From the NCBI GenBank assembly GCA_963738625.1, contig CAVTXH010000019.1, forward strand, positions 1 through 64,000: 64,000 nucleotides of DNA, written 5' to 3'. This DNA comes from UBA7672 sp963738625. GTDB taxonomy: Bacteria > Pseudomonadota > Alphaproteobacteria > Caulobacterales > Hyphomonadaceae. Below the pieces are notes generated by a model. The model saw only the letters and a program-made list of their open reading frames with translations. It searched no databases and was not told the origin of the DNA. Each line of letters opens with the position of its first letter. Within the stretch, counting starts at the first letter, position 1. Positions 1-10,590 of this stretch are shown here, piece after piece. The translations under genes and the position numbers were made by a program.

Positions 1-1005
1 GTACTCGCGGCAACCAAGAACATCGACACGTTCAGGCGAGCTTTCGCGAGCCCGGCGTGGTCGTGCCGCCCGAAGAGCAACTCGATCAGCGACATTCGCC
101 GAATCGCGTCACGGCGAGATCGAATTCGTCGCATCATCAACTCGGCGATCGCCAGGCATCGAGTCGACGTGGGGTCGTTCCGCGCGCGTGACCTCTGCGA
201 CGAGCTGTTCGACGGCATCGTCGAGCGCGGCGGCGGCGATCTGGTGGCCAGTACGTCGCTTCCGAATTCCCGCCGCGGTCATCGCGCGACATGCTTGGGT
301 GCGAATCCGCGAGCAACGACAAGTTCGCCCTGCTGGATGGTCCGATCAGGTCGTTCAATCCACCTATCCGACGGAAGAGCCGGCGGGAGGATGGCGAAGA
401 CGGCGAAGGGTCGCGGGTACCGCGGCGCGAGTTCGTCGCCTACATGAACGCGATGATCGCCGAGCGGAAATGTCCTCGATCCGCCCGACGATTTCGTCAC
501 CCGCCTCCTCCATACCGAGGTAGACGGCCGTCGACTGAGTGATATCGAGATGCGCACGCAACTCGCGGTCCTTGCTCATCTCGGGAAGGGACGACCCAGC
601 ATCTGATCGGCAACCTGCTCGAAGTGATCTGCACTCGATGCCGCATTGTTCGCACGGGTTCAGACCAACCGCGATCTCGTTCCGATCATGGTGGAGGAGT
701 CGTTGCGTCGGGATCCGCCGATCCATGTGCTCTTCGAGAGATTGCATTGCCGAAGCCGTGATCTCCGATGTCACGATCCCGCTCGGTTGCAAGGTTGCGT
801 TCGGGCTTGCGTCCGGCGAACCATGACGATCAGCACTATGACGATCCGGACTCCTTCCGTTTGGATCGGGCGAGTCCCAAGGACCACCTCGGTCGGCGGC
901 GGTCCTCACGTTTGTCCGGGAGCAGCATTGGCCAGGCTCGAAGGGCGCATCGCGCTCGAGGTGTTCCTCGACCGAGTCGAGAAGGTCTCAGGTTCGCGCG
1001 GATGA
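1..1005 (+). pseudogene. Cytochrome P450, 5'-truncated and frameshifted
   Basis: Heme monooxygenase pieced together from all three forward frames. Recognisable parts, in order: a segment reading DPPDDFVTRLLHTEVDGRRL with an I-helix-like stretch after it; the K-helix ExxR in EESLRRDPP (about 690-720); and the heme-binding loop VGGGPHVCPGAALARLEGR with the cysteine codon at 913-915. The last piece stops at 1003-1005. The order and spacing are those of bacterial class I P450s, but several one- or two-base indels separate the pieces. The 5' end lies outside the window. Family assignment is firm; substrate is unknown. The breaks look like sequencing errors because neighbouring genes carry the same kind of lesion. 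Confidence 0.8.
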
Positions 1006-1050
1006 CCGAGCGCGACCCGGTTCCGGTCTTTTGGGCCAACAGACCCCGCG

Positions 1051-1076
1051 ACCTGCCGGCTTGATCACCGGCAGGT
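1051..1076. terminator. Hairpin between convergent genes
   Basis: Perfect 9-bp inverted repeat ACCTGCCGG / CCGGCAGGT with an 8-nt loop, lying between the end of the P450 and the end of the convergent fucosidase gene. The position suits a bidirectional terminator. No clear T-run follows on either strand, so the call is tentative. Confidence 0.4.
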
Positions 1077-2560
1077 GAACTGAGCACTGCTTGCCGCGTC
1101 CACCTGAGGTGACGCGTCCACTCGGTGGAATGCAACGACCGCGGGATCGGAACCGGTGTTGCCGGCTGCAGTTCGACGACGACGCCGTCCGGCGAGTCGC
1201 GCCACCTGACGGGGGACCCGGCGACCGTTGTCACCGTGGTCGTGCGGGTCGCGCGGAGTTCAGGGAGGGTGATGAGCCCGTCCGAGTCGCGGACGAACGC
1301 GAAGACGGTGTCGTCGCGCGCGGTGTACCGAAGCGGATGGCCTTCGGCCGTCGCCGTACCCGCGGCGATCCACGGCCGGGTGCCGATGATGGCACCGCGA
1401 AGCGGTCCGACCCAGTCCGCAAGCCACCCGAGCCGGGTGAGCTGTTCATCGGGGATCTGGGCGTCGATCCCCGCGGCCCCACGTTCAGGAGCAGGTTCCC
1501 ACCTTTGGCTGCGACGTCGGCCAGCATCCACAGGAGGTCACCGTGGGAAAGGAAGTGCTCGGTGCGAGAGTTCGCGTTGTACCCGAAGCTGCGATCCATG
1601 CCGCGCACCGTCTCCCAGGGCTCGCGCTGCAACATCGGTGAACGTCAGGTACTCAGGGGTGCGGACATCGAAGTGCGGAGGCTTCGGCGGGAGCAGTCCA
1701 CCGTCCCGGCGGGTCTGGCGGCGGGAAGCCGCGTCGATGATTCGGGCACCCAGCGCGGTGCGCACAACCGAGAGCACGCGGTTCCACGGCATCCATCGGT
1801 CGTTGACGACTCCGTCCGGAACCAGTTGGTAGTAGCGGGCGAACAAGGGCCAGAGATGGTCAGCTTCTCTGGGCCACGCGACGTCGTTCCACAACACGTG
1901 AGGGCGATAACGCGTGATGAGTTCAAGCATCTGTGCCTCGGCGTACGCGGGGTAGGTGCCCCGCGGAATCGATGCGATGGTCCCCGCCATCGTGCCCATC
2001 GGTCGGGGCTCGAAACTCCAATCGAGCCCGCCGCAGTAATAGATTCCGAAGCGCATTCCGGCGCCGCGCACCGCTTCGGCCATCTCGCCGACAACGTCGC
2101 CGCGTGCAGTGCCACCCGGATCGGCGCGGGTGGGCGATATCGGTAGGCCAGAGGCAGTAGCCGTCTGCGTGTTTGGCGACGAACACCACGTCAGCGCGCG
2201 CCGGTCGCGGCAAAGCGATCCGCCCACACGTCCGGGTCCCAGTCGGCCAGACCGGCCTCCCAATCGGCGGCAAACGCTTCGTACGGACGGTCGCCGTAGT
2301 TTTCACGGTGATGGCGCGCGACTTCACTGTTCGGGAACCGCAGCGAGTTCTCGTACCATTCGGTGTACGGCGAGTTCGCGAGTGGGTCGATTCCGCCCGA
2401 CCGGAGCAGCTCCCCGATCTCGGCATCCACCGGCGCGAACCCCGGTACCGAGGCGGGTGTCCAGTGGACGAAGATTCCGAGCTTGGCGTCCCGCCACCAG
2501 GCCGGAACCGGATGGCGACGGAGCGCCCTGAGTTGGTCGACCGTGTTCCGGGTCGGTGTC
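1065..2560 (-). pseudogene. Alpha-L-fucosidase (GH29), frameshifted
   Basis: Glycoside hydrolase family 29 enzyme, which would release alpha-L-fucose. In order from the 2560 end: VPAWWRDAKLGIFVHWTPAS, then KHADGYCLWPT, then the block RFGIYYCGGLDWSFEPRP, then YRPHVLWNDVAWP (the family's nucleophile region, Asp in WND), then AKGGNLLLNVGPRGS and a C-terminal region. These are diagnostic GH29 blocks, but they sit in different reverse frames, so at least three indels are present. A TTG start near 2558-2560, closely following the stop of the upstream SnoaL-like gene, is likely. The 3' end is approximate because the frame there is ambiguous. Confidence 0.8.
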
Positions 2561-2566
2561 AACTGA

Positions 2567-2906
2567 TCAGCCCTTGACGTAGGAGAACTTCTCCGCGATG
2601 AGTCCGTCTCGGACGCGGAAGACGTCCACCCCTCGAACGTGGCCGTCGGCCCATTCGTAGCGCCACAGTTGGATCCACACGATCGCCGGCCGCGAAGGTC
2701 TCCTCGACGACGATTCGACTCGCGGCATCTTCGAAGATCGGTTGCCACGCGGTCCGGATGGCGTCTTCACCGACGCAGCGGGTGCCGTCCGGGGCCGGAC
2801 CGGTCGCGTTGAAGATGCAGTCGTCGGTCACGAGCCGCAGTGCTTCGTCGAGATCGTGGTTGGCCCACGCGGCTCCGAAGATCTCAACCGTTTCGAGCGG
2901 GTTCAT
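2567..2906 (-). pseudogene. SnoaL-like / NTF2-fold protein, one frameshift
   Basis: Small NTF2-fold protein of about 113 residues. It begins MNPLETVEIFGAAWANHDLD and continues through TDDCIFNATGPAPDGTRCVG. The frame breaks near 2690-2700 and resumes as WADGHVRGVDVFRVRDGLIA, ending at 2567. The pattern of an N-terminal helix, a TDDxxF strand and a final GxDVFRVRDGLI strand is typical of SnoaL-like polyketide-cyclase/steroid-isomerase folds. It immediately precedes the fucosidase and was probably co-transcribed with it. Specific activity unknown. Confidence 0.7.
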
Positions 2907-2944
2907 GGCAACTCCTTGGGTCGCGCCACGGGGCTGCCGCGCCG

Positions 2945-3500
2945 CTATGCCAGTTCAGTCGGCAGTGCATCGAGTCCGTGCGGGAGCGCGATCCCGGTTG
3001 CGTTGGCCACCATCGAAAGCATCGTGTACTGACCGACGATGAACAGCACCTCGACGAGGGCGGGGGTGTCGAAGTGCGAGCTCAACGCCGCCCACGTTTC
3101 GTCGTCCACACTGGTATCGGAGTGCAGCTCGTCCGCGGCGCGGAGGAGCGCGGCTTCGGGCGGATTCCAAACGCCGTCGGAGCGTGCGACCGCAGCGATC
3201 TCGGCGTCGGTGATTCCTGCCGTCCACAGCGTAGTCAGCGTGTTCGCCCCACTCGAACTCCGAGCGACAGTTCCACGCGGTTCGGAGCGCGAGAAGTTCA
3301 TGGTGGCGATCGGAGAGGACTCCGTGGAGTGCGAGTGCGGCTGCCCACCCGAGAAACGGTGCGAGAAGGTCCGGTTGACGGGCCAGCACGGCCATCGTCC
3401 GCGCGGGCTCGCGACCGGGTTTGGCAATGAGCGGGAGCAGTTCGCGTACGTCGCCCCGCAACTCATCGGGTATAGGGAGCGGTACCCGGGCCACGGCCAT
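2945..3500 (-). pseudogene. Carboxymuconolactone decarboxylase (AhpD-like) family protein, frameshifted
   Basis: Encodes about 184 residues. The N-terminal part (MAVARVPLPIPDELRGDV, then HHELLALRTAWNCRSEFEWG) and the C-terminal part (AGITDAEIAAVARSDGVWNP, then a helix reading LVEVLFIVGQYTMLSMVANA) lie in two frames that meet near 3240. The CxxxFEWxxH segment and the downstream AGITDAEI turn are hallmarks of the CMD/AhpD superfamily (peroxidase or lactone decarboxylase folds). It sits upstream of the SnoaL-like and fucosidase genes on the same strand. Function beyond family is not determinable. Confidence 0.7.
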
Positions 3501-3664
3501 CGGCGCATCTTGGCACGGGTGTTCAGGCCCGGGTTCAGGTCGCTTCGAGCCCGTCGTCCCCGGATCGCACCGTCACCACGACCTGGATAAATCGGGCAAA
3601 AGGGGGATGCGACAACTTCACGTCGGGGCCGTAGCCTGCAGGGCCCCGCGAAGGAGATACGACG

Positions 3665-4495
3665 ATGGCGAACCCGGTTCTGAACGACAAGCGACTCAAA
3701 GCCACGGCCGCGGAGCTGGCCCCCGGTTGGGCGGCGCCGACTGGGGCTGCGCCGATGGGACCCGAGGGCGCGCCGCCGGTCACGACCGGCAACGCGGGGC
3801 TCATGTCCGCGAACGGCACCTTTGCCAAGACCTTCGTGCTCTGGGCGCTGCTCCTCGCGGGTGGCGTGTACGGCTGGTCCCAGGTCACCACCAACAAGTT
3901 CGGCGGAGTCGTGATCCCGGGGTGGATCTGGATCGCGCTGATCGTCGCGCTGGGTTTCGCACTGGCGTGCATCTTCGTCCCGAAGACCGCGCCGATCACG
4001 GCTCCCCTGTATGCCATCGCCGAGGGGGTGTTCCTCGGGGCGATCTCGAAGGCGTACGAGACCCAGTGGAGCGGCATCGTGGTCCAGGCCGTGATGGCGA
4101 CCATGGCGGTCTTCGTCGTCTGTCTCGCGCTGTACGTGAGCGGGGCGGTGAAGGTGACGAACAAGTTCATCTTCGTGGTGTTCGCGGCGACGGCGGGGAT
4201 CTTCCTGATGTACATGGCGTCGTTCCTGCTGTCGATCTTCGGCGTGGACCTGAACTTCTGGAACGAACCCAGCCCGCTCGGGATCGGGATCAGCGTGGTG
4301 ATCTGTTTCGTCGCCGCGCTCAACCTGTTCGTCGATTTCGAGTTCGTGCGGCGGATGGTGGTGGCGGGGTCGCCGCGGTCGATGGAGTGGTACGGCGCGG
4401 TCGGCATCACGATCACCGTCGTGTGGCTCTACATGGAAGTGCTGCGACTTCTGTCGCTGCTCCGCGAACTCACGCGGCTCCCCGCCGGACCCTGA
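3665..4495 (+). CDS. Bax inhibitor-1/YccA family membrane protein
   Basis: Intact 276-residue polytopic inner-membrane protein. A Pro/Ala/Gly-rich cytoplasmic N-terminus (about residues 1-55) is followed by seven hydrophobic helices, for example VLWALLLAGGVYGW, WIWIALIVALGFALACIFVP and SMEWYGAVGITITVVWLYME. The acidic C-terminal region seen in the BI-1 fold is only partly preserved. The actinobacterial YccA/BI-1 group has this same N-terminal extension. A GGAG ribosome site lies 7-8 nt before the ATG (GAAGGAGATACGACG). The family is linked to calcium leak and membrane stress; a role here is inferred from family only. The next gene starts 5 nt after its stop. Confidence 0.85.
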   Translation: MANPVLNDKRLKATAAELAPGWAAPTGAAPMGPEGAPPVTTGNAGLMSANGTFAKTFVLWALLLAGGVYGWSQVTTNKFGGVVIPGWIWIALIVALGFALACIFVPKTAPITAPLYAIAEGVFLGAISKAYETQWSGIVVQAVMATMAVFVVCLALYVSGAVKVTNKFIFVVFAATAGIFLMYMASFLLSIFGVDLNFWNEPSPLGIGISVVICFVAALNLFVDFEFVRRMVVAGSPRSMEWYGAVGITITVVWLYMEVLRLLSLLRELTRLPAGP

Positions 4496-4500
4496 GATAC

Positions 4501-5571
4501 ATGCGTCGCCTTCGTCAAATCCGCACCGTCGTCGTGATCGGGCTCGTGCTCTCCCTCGGGGGTGTCGCGTGCAGGTATCGCGTCCCTCAAACGGCCGGGA
4601 TCTCGGTCACGGACCATTTCGCGCTCCGCACGAGCGGAGAGCAGGCGATCGAGCTGGCGCGGATGAAGCAGACCGGCGCGCATTGGATTCGCCTGAACCT
4701 CGAATGGGACACGGTGCAGCCGAGCGGTCCCAACGAATGGAACTTCAGTGCGTTCGACGCGCAGGCGCGGCTCGCTCAGGAGCAGGGACTCGAGGTTCTC
4801 GCCGTCGCGATCTGGACCCCGGGGTGGGCGAATGGTGGTCGGGCCGGCAACGTCCCGCCCAATGACCCGGCGGACTACGCGCGGTTTCTCGAAACCGCAG
4901 TGCGTCGATACCGGTACGGCGGGCCGGCGGGGTTGAGTATCCGGGCTTGGGAGATCTGGAACGAACCGAACCACGCGCCGTTCTGGGTCGGTGCCCCCGA
5001 TCCGGCCCGATACGCGGAGCTGTTGCGCCACTCCTATGCGGCGGTGAAACGGGCGAATCCCGGAGCGATCGTGGTCAGTGGCGGACTCGCGCCGAACGGA
5101 GACTTGAACCAGGACCCGCAGAACGGCGCCCATCCGATCAACTTTCTCAACGCGATGTATTTCTTCGGGGCCCAAGGGAACTTCGATGCATTCGGGCATC
5201 ATCCGTATGCATCGGTGCCGTACGGGCCGCTCTCGGACGATCCCGGCGCCATGGGTTGGAACTCCTTCGCCTACACCCCGACGCTCTACGGGATCATGGC
5301 GGCGCACGGAGATGGTTACAAACAGATTTGGGGGACCGAAACCGGTCCGCCGACGGGCCGTTGTGAACGGTGTGTCTCGGAATCGACCCAGGCAACCTGG
5401 CTGGGGCAGGAGACCCTCATCTGGCGAGCATGGGCGTTTACCGGTCCGCTGTTCTGGCACGCCAGTCGGGATGCGAACACCGGCTCGGCCAATGCGGACG
5501 AGAACTTCGGATTACTGCGCGAGGATTTCACGCCCAAGCCTGCGTACACGGTGGCCAGAGACTTGTGGTGA
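4501..5571 (+). CDS. Secreted lipoprotein glycoside hydrolase (clan GH-A, cellulase-like)
   Basis: 356 residues. The N-terminus has a basic start, a hydrophobic helix and a lipobox ending GGVAC, so it is predicted to be a secreted lipoprotein. The body is a TIM-barrel glycosidase: WIRLNLEWDTVQPSGPNEWN, then WEIWNEPNHAPFW with Glu155 as the likely acid/base, then the motif HHPYA, then IWGTETGPP with Glu280 as the likely nucleophile. This two-glutamate arrangement is the clan GH-A signature (GH5, GH39 and relatives). It is closely coupled to the upstream BI-1 gene (5-nt gap, weak ribosome site). Substrate cannot be named. Confidence 0.75.
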   Translation: MRRLRQIRTVVVIGLVLSLGGVACRYRVPQTAGISVTDHFALRTSGEQAIELARMKQTGAHWIRLNLEWDTVQPSGPNEWNFSAFDAQARLAQEQGLEVLAVAIWTPGWANGGRAGNVPPNDPADYARFLETAVRRYRYGGPAGLSIRAWEIWNEPNHAPFWVGAPDPARYAELLRHSYAAVKRANPGAIVVSGGLAPNGDLNQDPQNGAHPINFLNAMYFFGAQGNFDAFGHHPYASVPYGPLSDDPGAMGWNSFAYTPTLYGIMAAHGDGYKQIWGTETGPPTGRCERCVSESTQATWLGQETLIWRAWAFTGPLFWHASRDANTGSANADENFGLLREDFTPKPAYTVARDLW

Positions 5572-5588
5572 CGGTCCTGCCGCGGTGA

Positions 5589-6074
5589 TCAGCCGAGGAA
5601 GTTTGCGAGTCCCGCCATCGCCTTGACGAAAACCGCATCGATCGTCTCGCGGGCACCGGCGATCAGTTCGACCAGCTCCAGCGGCGGTTCGACGGCAAAC
5701 GTCCATCGGAGGATCGAACCGCGCTCGTGCGCTTCGATCACCCAGTCCTCGGCGAGTGCGTTGAAGGTCGGTTCGGAGCTCTCATCCACGCGGTACGCCC
5801 AGCGGGTCGGTGCGTCCCAAGCGAGGATGGTCTCTCGGTAGGTCGTGCCGTCCATCACCACAGCACGCGTGGTGCCGACACCGTGCGGGGTTGCGCTTTC
5901 GTATCGTCCCTCGGACAGACCTGGGAACCAGGTCCATGTGCTCGGGTCGGCGCTGATGGCGGCGAAGACGTCGGGAAGGGGCGCGGGAAGCTCGGCCTCG
6001 AAGTCGAACCGAACCGGCGCAGTGTCGAGAAACCCGAGGCCGACGGGCTGCAGCTGGTGCAACGAGGTGGTCAT
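5589..6074 (-). CDS. SRPBCC family protein (polyketide cyclase/START-like)
   Basis: Intact, 161 residues. Features are an N-terminal strand followed by the helix PLPDVFAAISADPSTWTWFP, a run of antiparallel strands (TTRAVVMDGTTYRETILAWD, then RWAYRVDE), and a long C-terminal helix ending AMAGLANFLG. This helix-grip layout is that of SRPBCC proteins that bind hydrophobic ligands. No catalytic residues are identifiable. It is convergent with the upstream glycosidase and divergent from the small protein at 6176. Confidence 0.75.
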   Translation of the reverse strand: MTTSLHQLQPVGLGFLDTAPVRFDFEAELPAPLPDVFAAISADPSTWTWFPGLSEGRYESATPHGVGTTRAVVMDGTTYRETILAWDAPTRWAYRVDESSEPTFNALAEDWVIEAHERGSILRWTFAVEPPLELVELIAGARETIDAVFVKAMAGLANFLG

Positions 6075-6175
6075 GTTCGCTCCGATCGGTTTTGGATCCC
6101 GAGTTGATCACGCCCTACCACAGGTCGGCCATACCGGTAACTTGCGGTCGATCAACCGCACCGAGAGGGGGAGAG

Positions 6176-6489
6176 ATGGCACGAGATTTTGGAACCGTTG
6201 GGACGAAGATGTTGTTCGAGAATGACCGGGTACGCGTGTGGGAAGTCAAACTCGCACCGGGCGAGCGGGCGCGGTCCATCGCCACGACCTCGATCACGTG
6301 CTCGTTCAGATCCGGGGAGATCGGATCGCGGTGGAGTCAGAGCCGGATTCGCCAACGCCCTGGGGCCCCTACCTCGAAGCCGCGATCAGGCCCGGCGATT
6401 TCAGCGTCCATCGCCGCGGTGGTGTCGAGACCGCGGTGAATGTCGGGACGGAAGATTTTCACGAGATCATCGTCGAGTTGAAGGACTGA
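6176..6489 (+). pseudogene. Small cupin-like protein, one frameshift
   Basis: About 104 residues. It begins MARDFGTVGTKMLFENDRVR after an AGAGGGGGAGAG ribosome site and continues VWEVKLAPGER. The frame breaks near 6270-6280 and resumes as HDLDHVLVQIRGDRIAVESE, ending HEIIVELKD at 6489. The sequence resembles small cupin-fold proteins beginning 'MLFENDRVRVWE'. It lies 3 nt before the acyl-CoA ligase start, so the two probably form one transcript. Enzyme activity unknown. Confidence 0.6.
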
Positions 6490-6492
6490 AGC

Positions 6493-7961
6493 GTGGCCGG
6501 CCTCCTCGTCGGTGACCTGTTCCGCAACTGCGCTCGCGCGGTGCCGAACCGGGTCGCAGTGGTGCTGGACGAGGGGTCCCTGACCTTTGGGCGGCTCGAT
6601 CGCCTTGCCAACGGTGCGGCCGCTGCGCTGGTCGAGATGCCGATCGGTGTCGGTGATCGGGCCGTGGTGTGGAGCGCGACCAACCTGAACGTGGTCACCG
6701 TCTTCGCGGCCTGCCGCGAAGGTCGGGGTTGTATTCGTGCCGGTCAACCCGGGACTGGGTCGGGACGAAGCCGAGCCCATCGTGCGGGCCGCACGCCCGA
6801 CGCTCATCCTCGCGGACGCAGATCGGATGGGAGCTGCGCGCGTGCTCGGGTCGGTGTTCGACGTTCCGGTTGCGCAGTTGGAAGATGTCGTCGGTGCCGA
6901 GAGCGCAGTCGATCCGATCGTCGAGATCGACGAGCAGTCTCCGCACGTGATCTTCTTCACCAGCGGGAGCACCGGCACGCCCAAGGGCGCGGTGCTTTCG
7001 CATCGCGTCAACTTGCTGCGCACGCATCCCGGCGCGCAGTTCGAACCACGCGGTGCCGCGGTCTGCATGTTTCCTCTGTTCCACATGGCGGGCTGGACGA
7101 TCGCGATCCGACAGTGGCAGCGCGCGATGCACTGATCCTCGTACGATCCGCAGACCCCGGTTCGTTGTGTGCGGCGGTCGAACGGCATCGGGCCACCCGA
7201 CTCAACTGCATTCCGCTGGTGTGGCGCCGGATCCTGGAGCACGTGGCGGCAGGCGAAGTCGCCGCTGGCGGCGGCTGGCATCGCTGAGGTTTGCCGATAC
7301 CGGAACGTCAGCGACGCCGGTCGAACTGCTGGCGGCGCTGCGCGCCCTGCTTCCGAGCGCAACGGTGCGCGTGTTCTACGGATCCACTGAGGCAGGCAAT
7401 GTCATGACGTTGGAGGCGCCGGACTTCGAGCGCAAGCCGGGGTCGGTCGGCGTGCCCAGCTTGCATACGCGGGCCCGGATCACCGAGCTCGGCGGTTTGG
7501 AGGTGTCCGGTCCGCTGCTCTTCGACGGGTACTTCGACGACCCGGATGCGACCTCCGACGCGCTGATCGATGGCTGGTACCGGACCGGCGACCTTGCCGA
7601 AGTCGATGCCGAAGGGTTCGTCTCGATCGTCGGACGGGCCAACACCGTGATCCGTACTGGTGGTGAGACCGTCGTGCCCGCAGAGGTGGAGGCGGTGCTG
7701 CGTGCTCATCCGTCGGTTGCCGACGTCGCGGTCGTGGGAGTTCTCGACGATGACTATGGAGAGATCGTGTGCGCCGTCGTGGTGGGAACTGACGACGCCG
7801 AGCCACCGACCCTCGAAGTCCTCCGTGCGTTCGCGGCCAGTCGAATCGCAGGATTCAAACTCCCGCGTCGTGTCGAGATCCTCGACACCATCCCGCGCAC
7901 GGCTGCGACCGGTCAGATCCAGCGTCACCTGGTTCTGGATCTGATCGCGCCGTCGCCGTGA
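6493..7961 (+). pseudogene. Acyl-CoA ligase (AMP-dependent synthetase family), frameshifted
   Basis: ANL-superfamily enzyme of about 490 residues with a likely GTG start at 6493. Motifs present are the phosphate loop IFFTSGSTGTPKGAVLSH (A3; near 6950-7005), FYGSTEAGN (A5), WYRTGDLAEVDAEGFVSIVG (A7/A8) and a C-terminal PRRVEILDTIPRTAATGQIQ. The frame changes near 6720, 7130 and 7290, so at least three indels are present. In the A10 motif, where the catalytic lysine of acyl adenylation is expected (TGK), the sequence reads TGQ (CAG). This may be a base error or a real loss of adenylation. Substrate not predictable. Confidence 0.8.
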
Positions 7962-7973
7962 CCGGGCCGACAG

Positions 7974-10330
7974 TCAGGGTGACGGAGGTTCTGTGGTGTG
8001 CTCGAAATCGTCGAAGCGGGCGAGGGCGGCGTCGAGCTGGTCCGCCGCGTAGGTCTCGGTTCGCACAGCGCCGTCGATGATCGTGGAGCAGTTCGAACAC
8101 CTCGAACTCGACCTCGCCGCCATCGCTGGTGTAGCCGTTTCCGAGCATGCGGAACAGGGCGGAGTGGTGGCCAACCGCAGGGATCTCCGCCGTGCGGACG
8201 GTCAAATCCGGGACGAGTTCCAGCATCGTCTGGAGATACTGGACGAGTTGATCGACGCCGAGCATCTCGCCGTAGGAGGCGGGACGGTGGTCCACGAAGA
8301 CGGTGTCCGAACCGAGCGGCAGGGTTGCAAGCGCCGCCGAATCGCGCGGTGTTGTAGCAGTGTATGAATCGAAAGACGAGTGGTTCCAGGATTTCGCGGT
8401 GGCGCTCGCCTTCCCCGGCGAGGTAGCGACCGTCCATTTCCGCGTACGCGGTGTCCAAGTCCTCGAGGTCCCACATGATGTTGGAGATCATCTGCTCGGC
8501 ATCGGTGAACTCCATCAATGCGACGAGCGGGAGGTCGAACCCGTGCGGGTCGTGCCAGGTACGGCAGACCAGCGCGAGCCGATCACCCGGATCGCGTTGG
8601 CTGCTCGGTAGATGGTGGTGAAGCCAACGTCGGCGAGGCCTTGGGTCAGCTTCACGATCGCGTCGCTGTCCGATCACTACGCCGCCACTCACCGCGACCC
8701 GGCGATCGTCGCTGACCGCAGCCTCGTCCATCATGTCGCCGGTCCACTCCAGTTCGCGGGCGGCGAACCGCTCGGATACGGCGCGAGCCTCTGGGTAGCG
8801 GCGTTCGATAAGGTGGGCGCGACAGCTCCGGCTCGCGCGGCCCAGCTGGTGCAGGAGAGCCGAGGCCTTCGTCGCCAGGTATTCGAGGTCGAAGTTGGTA
8901 GCGGCGGCGGAGGCCTCGTCGGTTTCTTCGACGACGATCAGATAGCGACCTCGAGGCTGTCGGTGTGACTGGATGCGGGGTCGCGCACGGGCGGGAATCC
9001 TCGCCGATGGTCTCGAGCGGCGTGACATCTCCGGGTGCGAGCCGACGTCATTGCCGGCGAGCAGTCGCATCCAGACGGCCCAATCCTCGGCGGGACCGGA
9101 TCGTGCCGAGTTCATGCCCCGGCGCCGATCGTCGCGGATGAAGTTGGGTGCGGGGTGGCAGGCCCCGCGTCCCGATCCCCCGCGTGCGAGCAGCTCGAAC
9201 CGAAGCCCGCCCCGTCGAACGCCCGAGTCGCCGGCGGCGCGGATCGGTCGAGGGTTTCGCCGCCCATTCGTCGTAGAGTGCGAGCGCGTCGGCCCGGCGG
9301 TCCTCGGGGAAGTACTCGAGCCGTTCCATGAATCGTTGTCGAAGACGCTCATCACGATGTGGCGAGTTCGACTTCGTCCTCGTTGCCCTCTGGCGTGACC
9401 GATTGCTGGTGCTCGGTGCGGAGCCCGACGCGTCCTCGACTCTCCACTCGGCGCGGGACCCCATGGTGTCCGGTGCCAAATCGAGCAGCGTCCGGGGCCT
9501 GCGAACGAACGCTTCCACCTCGTCGCAGCGGGGAATCCGAGCGGTGCGTGGTCGAGGCGGCGAGTCGGGGCTCGCAGAACGTGGTGAACGCCTCCAGCGG
9601 CCGATTCAGTGCACTCGAGAGCGCCGCGGCAACTCGATCGACGGCGGAGTGCGCGGGCCCTTCGATCGTGGCGTGCCGCGCCTTGAGCTCCTCATGGGCC
9701 TGGACGAGCGCGGCGTCATCGAACGACACCATATGGGGCAGATCCGGTCGGCGTCGTGGTCTCGAAGATCATGGTGAGTCAGCTCGAAGCCGGATGGCGA
9801 TGTGGCGGGTGCGTACCAACACGGGGTGCTCGCCCCGCACGGCGACGGGCTCCATGTCGGTGGGCCGAACAGCTCGTTCCGGCCTCGATGTTGCTCATGA
9901 TCGGGTCGACGCCCTCGAGTGCAGGGAGCGAGACGCCGAAGAGACGATCCTCGAAGCTGATGTCAGGGGCGAATCCGCAGCGTGGTCGTGGGTCGGGTCG
10001 TAGCGCTCCAGCCAGCTGCCGCGGACCAGTTGCGTACACCGCGTGGTCGACGTGCGGCGTCCTGGACTCCACCGCGAGCTCCTCGAACCGGGCCCGGGCC
10101 GCGGCCTCGTCGTCGAGGTCAAGATCTCCAGGCGGGCCCAGCGTCCGGCGACCCAGTGCCAGATGCCCAGTCGGACCAGACGTACGCGCCGCCGTCGGGG
10201 TCGACGAACGCGAATCGTACCAGGCAAGGAGCGTGTTGCCCCTGATCTCGCGGGTGCGGTGGAATTTGCGGTCGTCGGTGACCTGTGACGCGGACGTTCT
10301 GGAGCGCGGTGAGCTCCGGCGAGATCGACG
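7974..10330 (-). pseudogene. Large protein with repeated SnoaL-like domains, heavily frameshifted
   Basis: The reverse strand encodes fragments of at least two NTF2/SnoaL-like modules. One reads VDHRPASYGEMLGVDQLVQY, TVRTAEIPAVGHHSALFRML, then TYAADQLDAALARFDDFEHT to the stop at 7974. Upstream are FTDAEQMISNIMWDLEDLDT and YAEMDGRYLAGEGERHREIL, then DDEAAARARFEELAVESRTP and YVWSDWAFGTGSPD nearer 10.2 kb. The layout resembles the C-terminal portion of large actinobacterial adenylate-cyclase/AAA-type regulators that end in repeated SnoaL-like domains. No cyclase or ATPase motif is visible here, because the N-terminal part would lie beyond the composition break at 10.3-10.45 kb. Numerous indels prevent an exact model. 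Confidence 0.5.
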
Positions 10331-10453
10331 GTCCCGTAGCCGAGGTTGGGGTGCGATTTCTTGCCGTTTATCCCGGTGGCCGCGAAAGGCAGATGTTGAG
10401 CGTCCTGCTGTTGGCGACATTTCCCGGCTGCGTCGCTATCTCGCCCAATTCCG

Positions 10454-10590
10454 TCAGAGCGAGATGTTCTGGAGAGAGGCTTCAAAAGACGCTTTCGCCA
10501 GATCAACGAATGCGCGGACTTTGGGTGTGAGGAAGCGGCTTGACGGAAAGACTGCGTGGACAGGCGCGTTCGGCCACGCCTAGCCGCGGC
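10454..10590 (-). pseudogene. LysR-family regulator, C-terminal fragment
   Basis: About 40 codons reading WPNAPVHAVFPSSRFLTPKV then RAFVDLAKASFEASLQNISL, with a stop at 10454-10456. The VHAVFPSSRFLTPKVRAFVD block is the characteristic C-terminus of LysR-type regulators (end of the effector-binding domain). The same frame is closed by a stop immediately upstream, and no more LysR sequence is recognisable in other frames up to 10783. It is therefore a remnant at the boundary between the two dissimilar parts of the window. Confidence 0.6.

Noticed and set aside
3421..4500. Long N-terminal extension of the glycosidase frame
   Set aside because: It overlaps the BI-1 gene in another frame and is low-complexity; the ATG at 4501 with lipobox is the sensible start.
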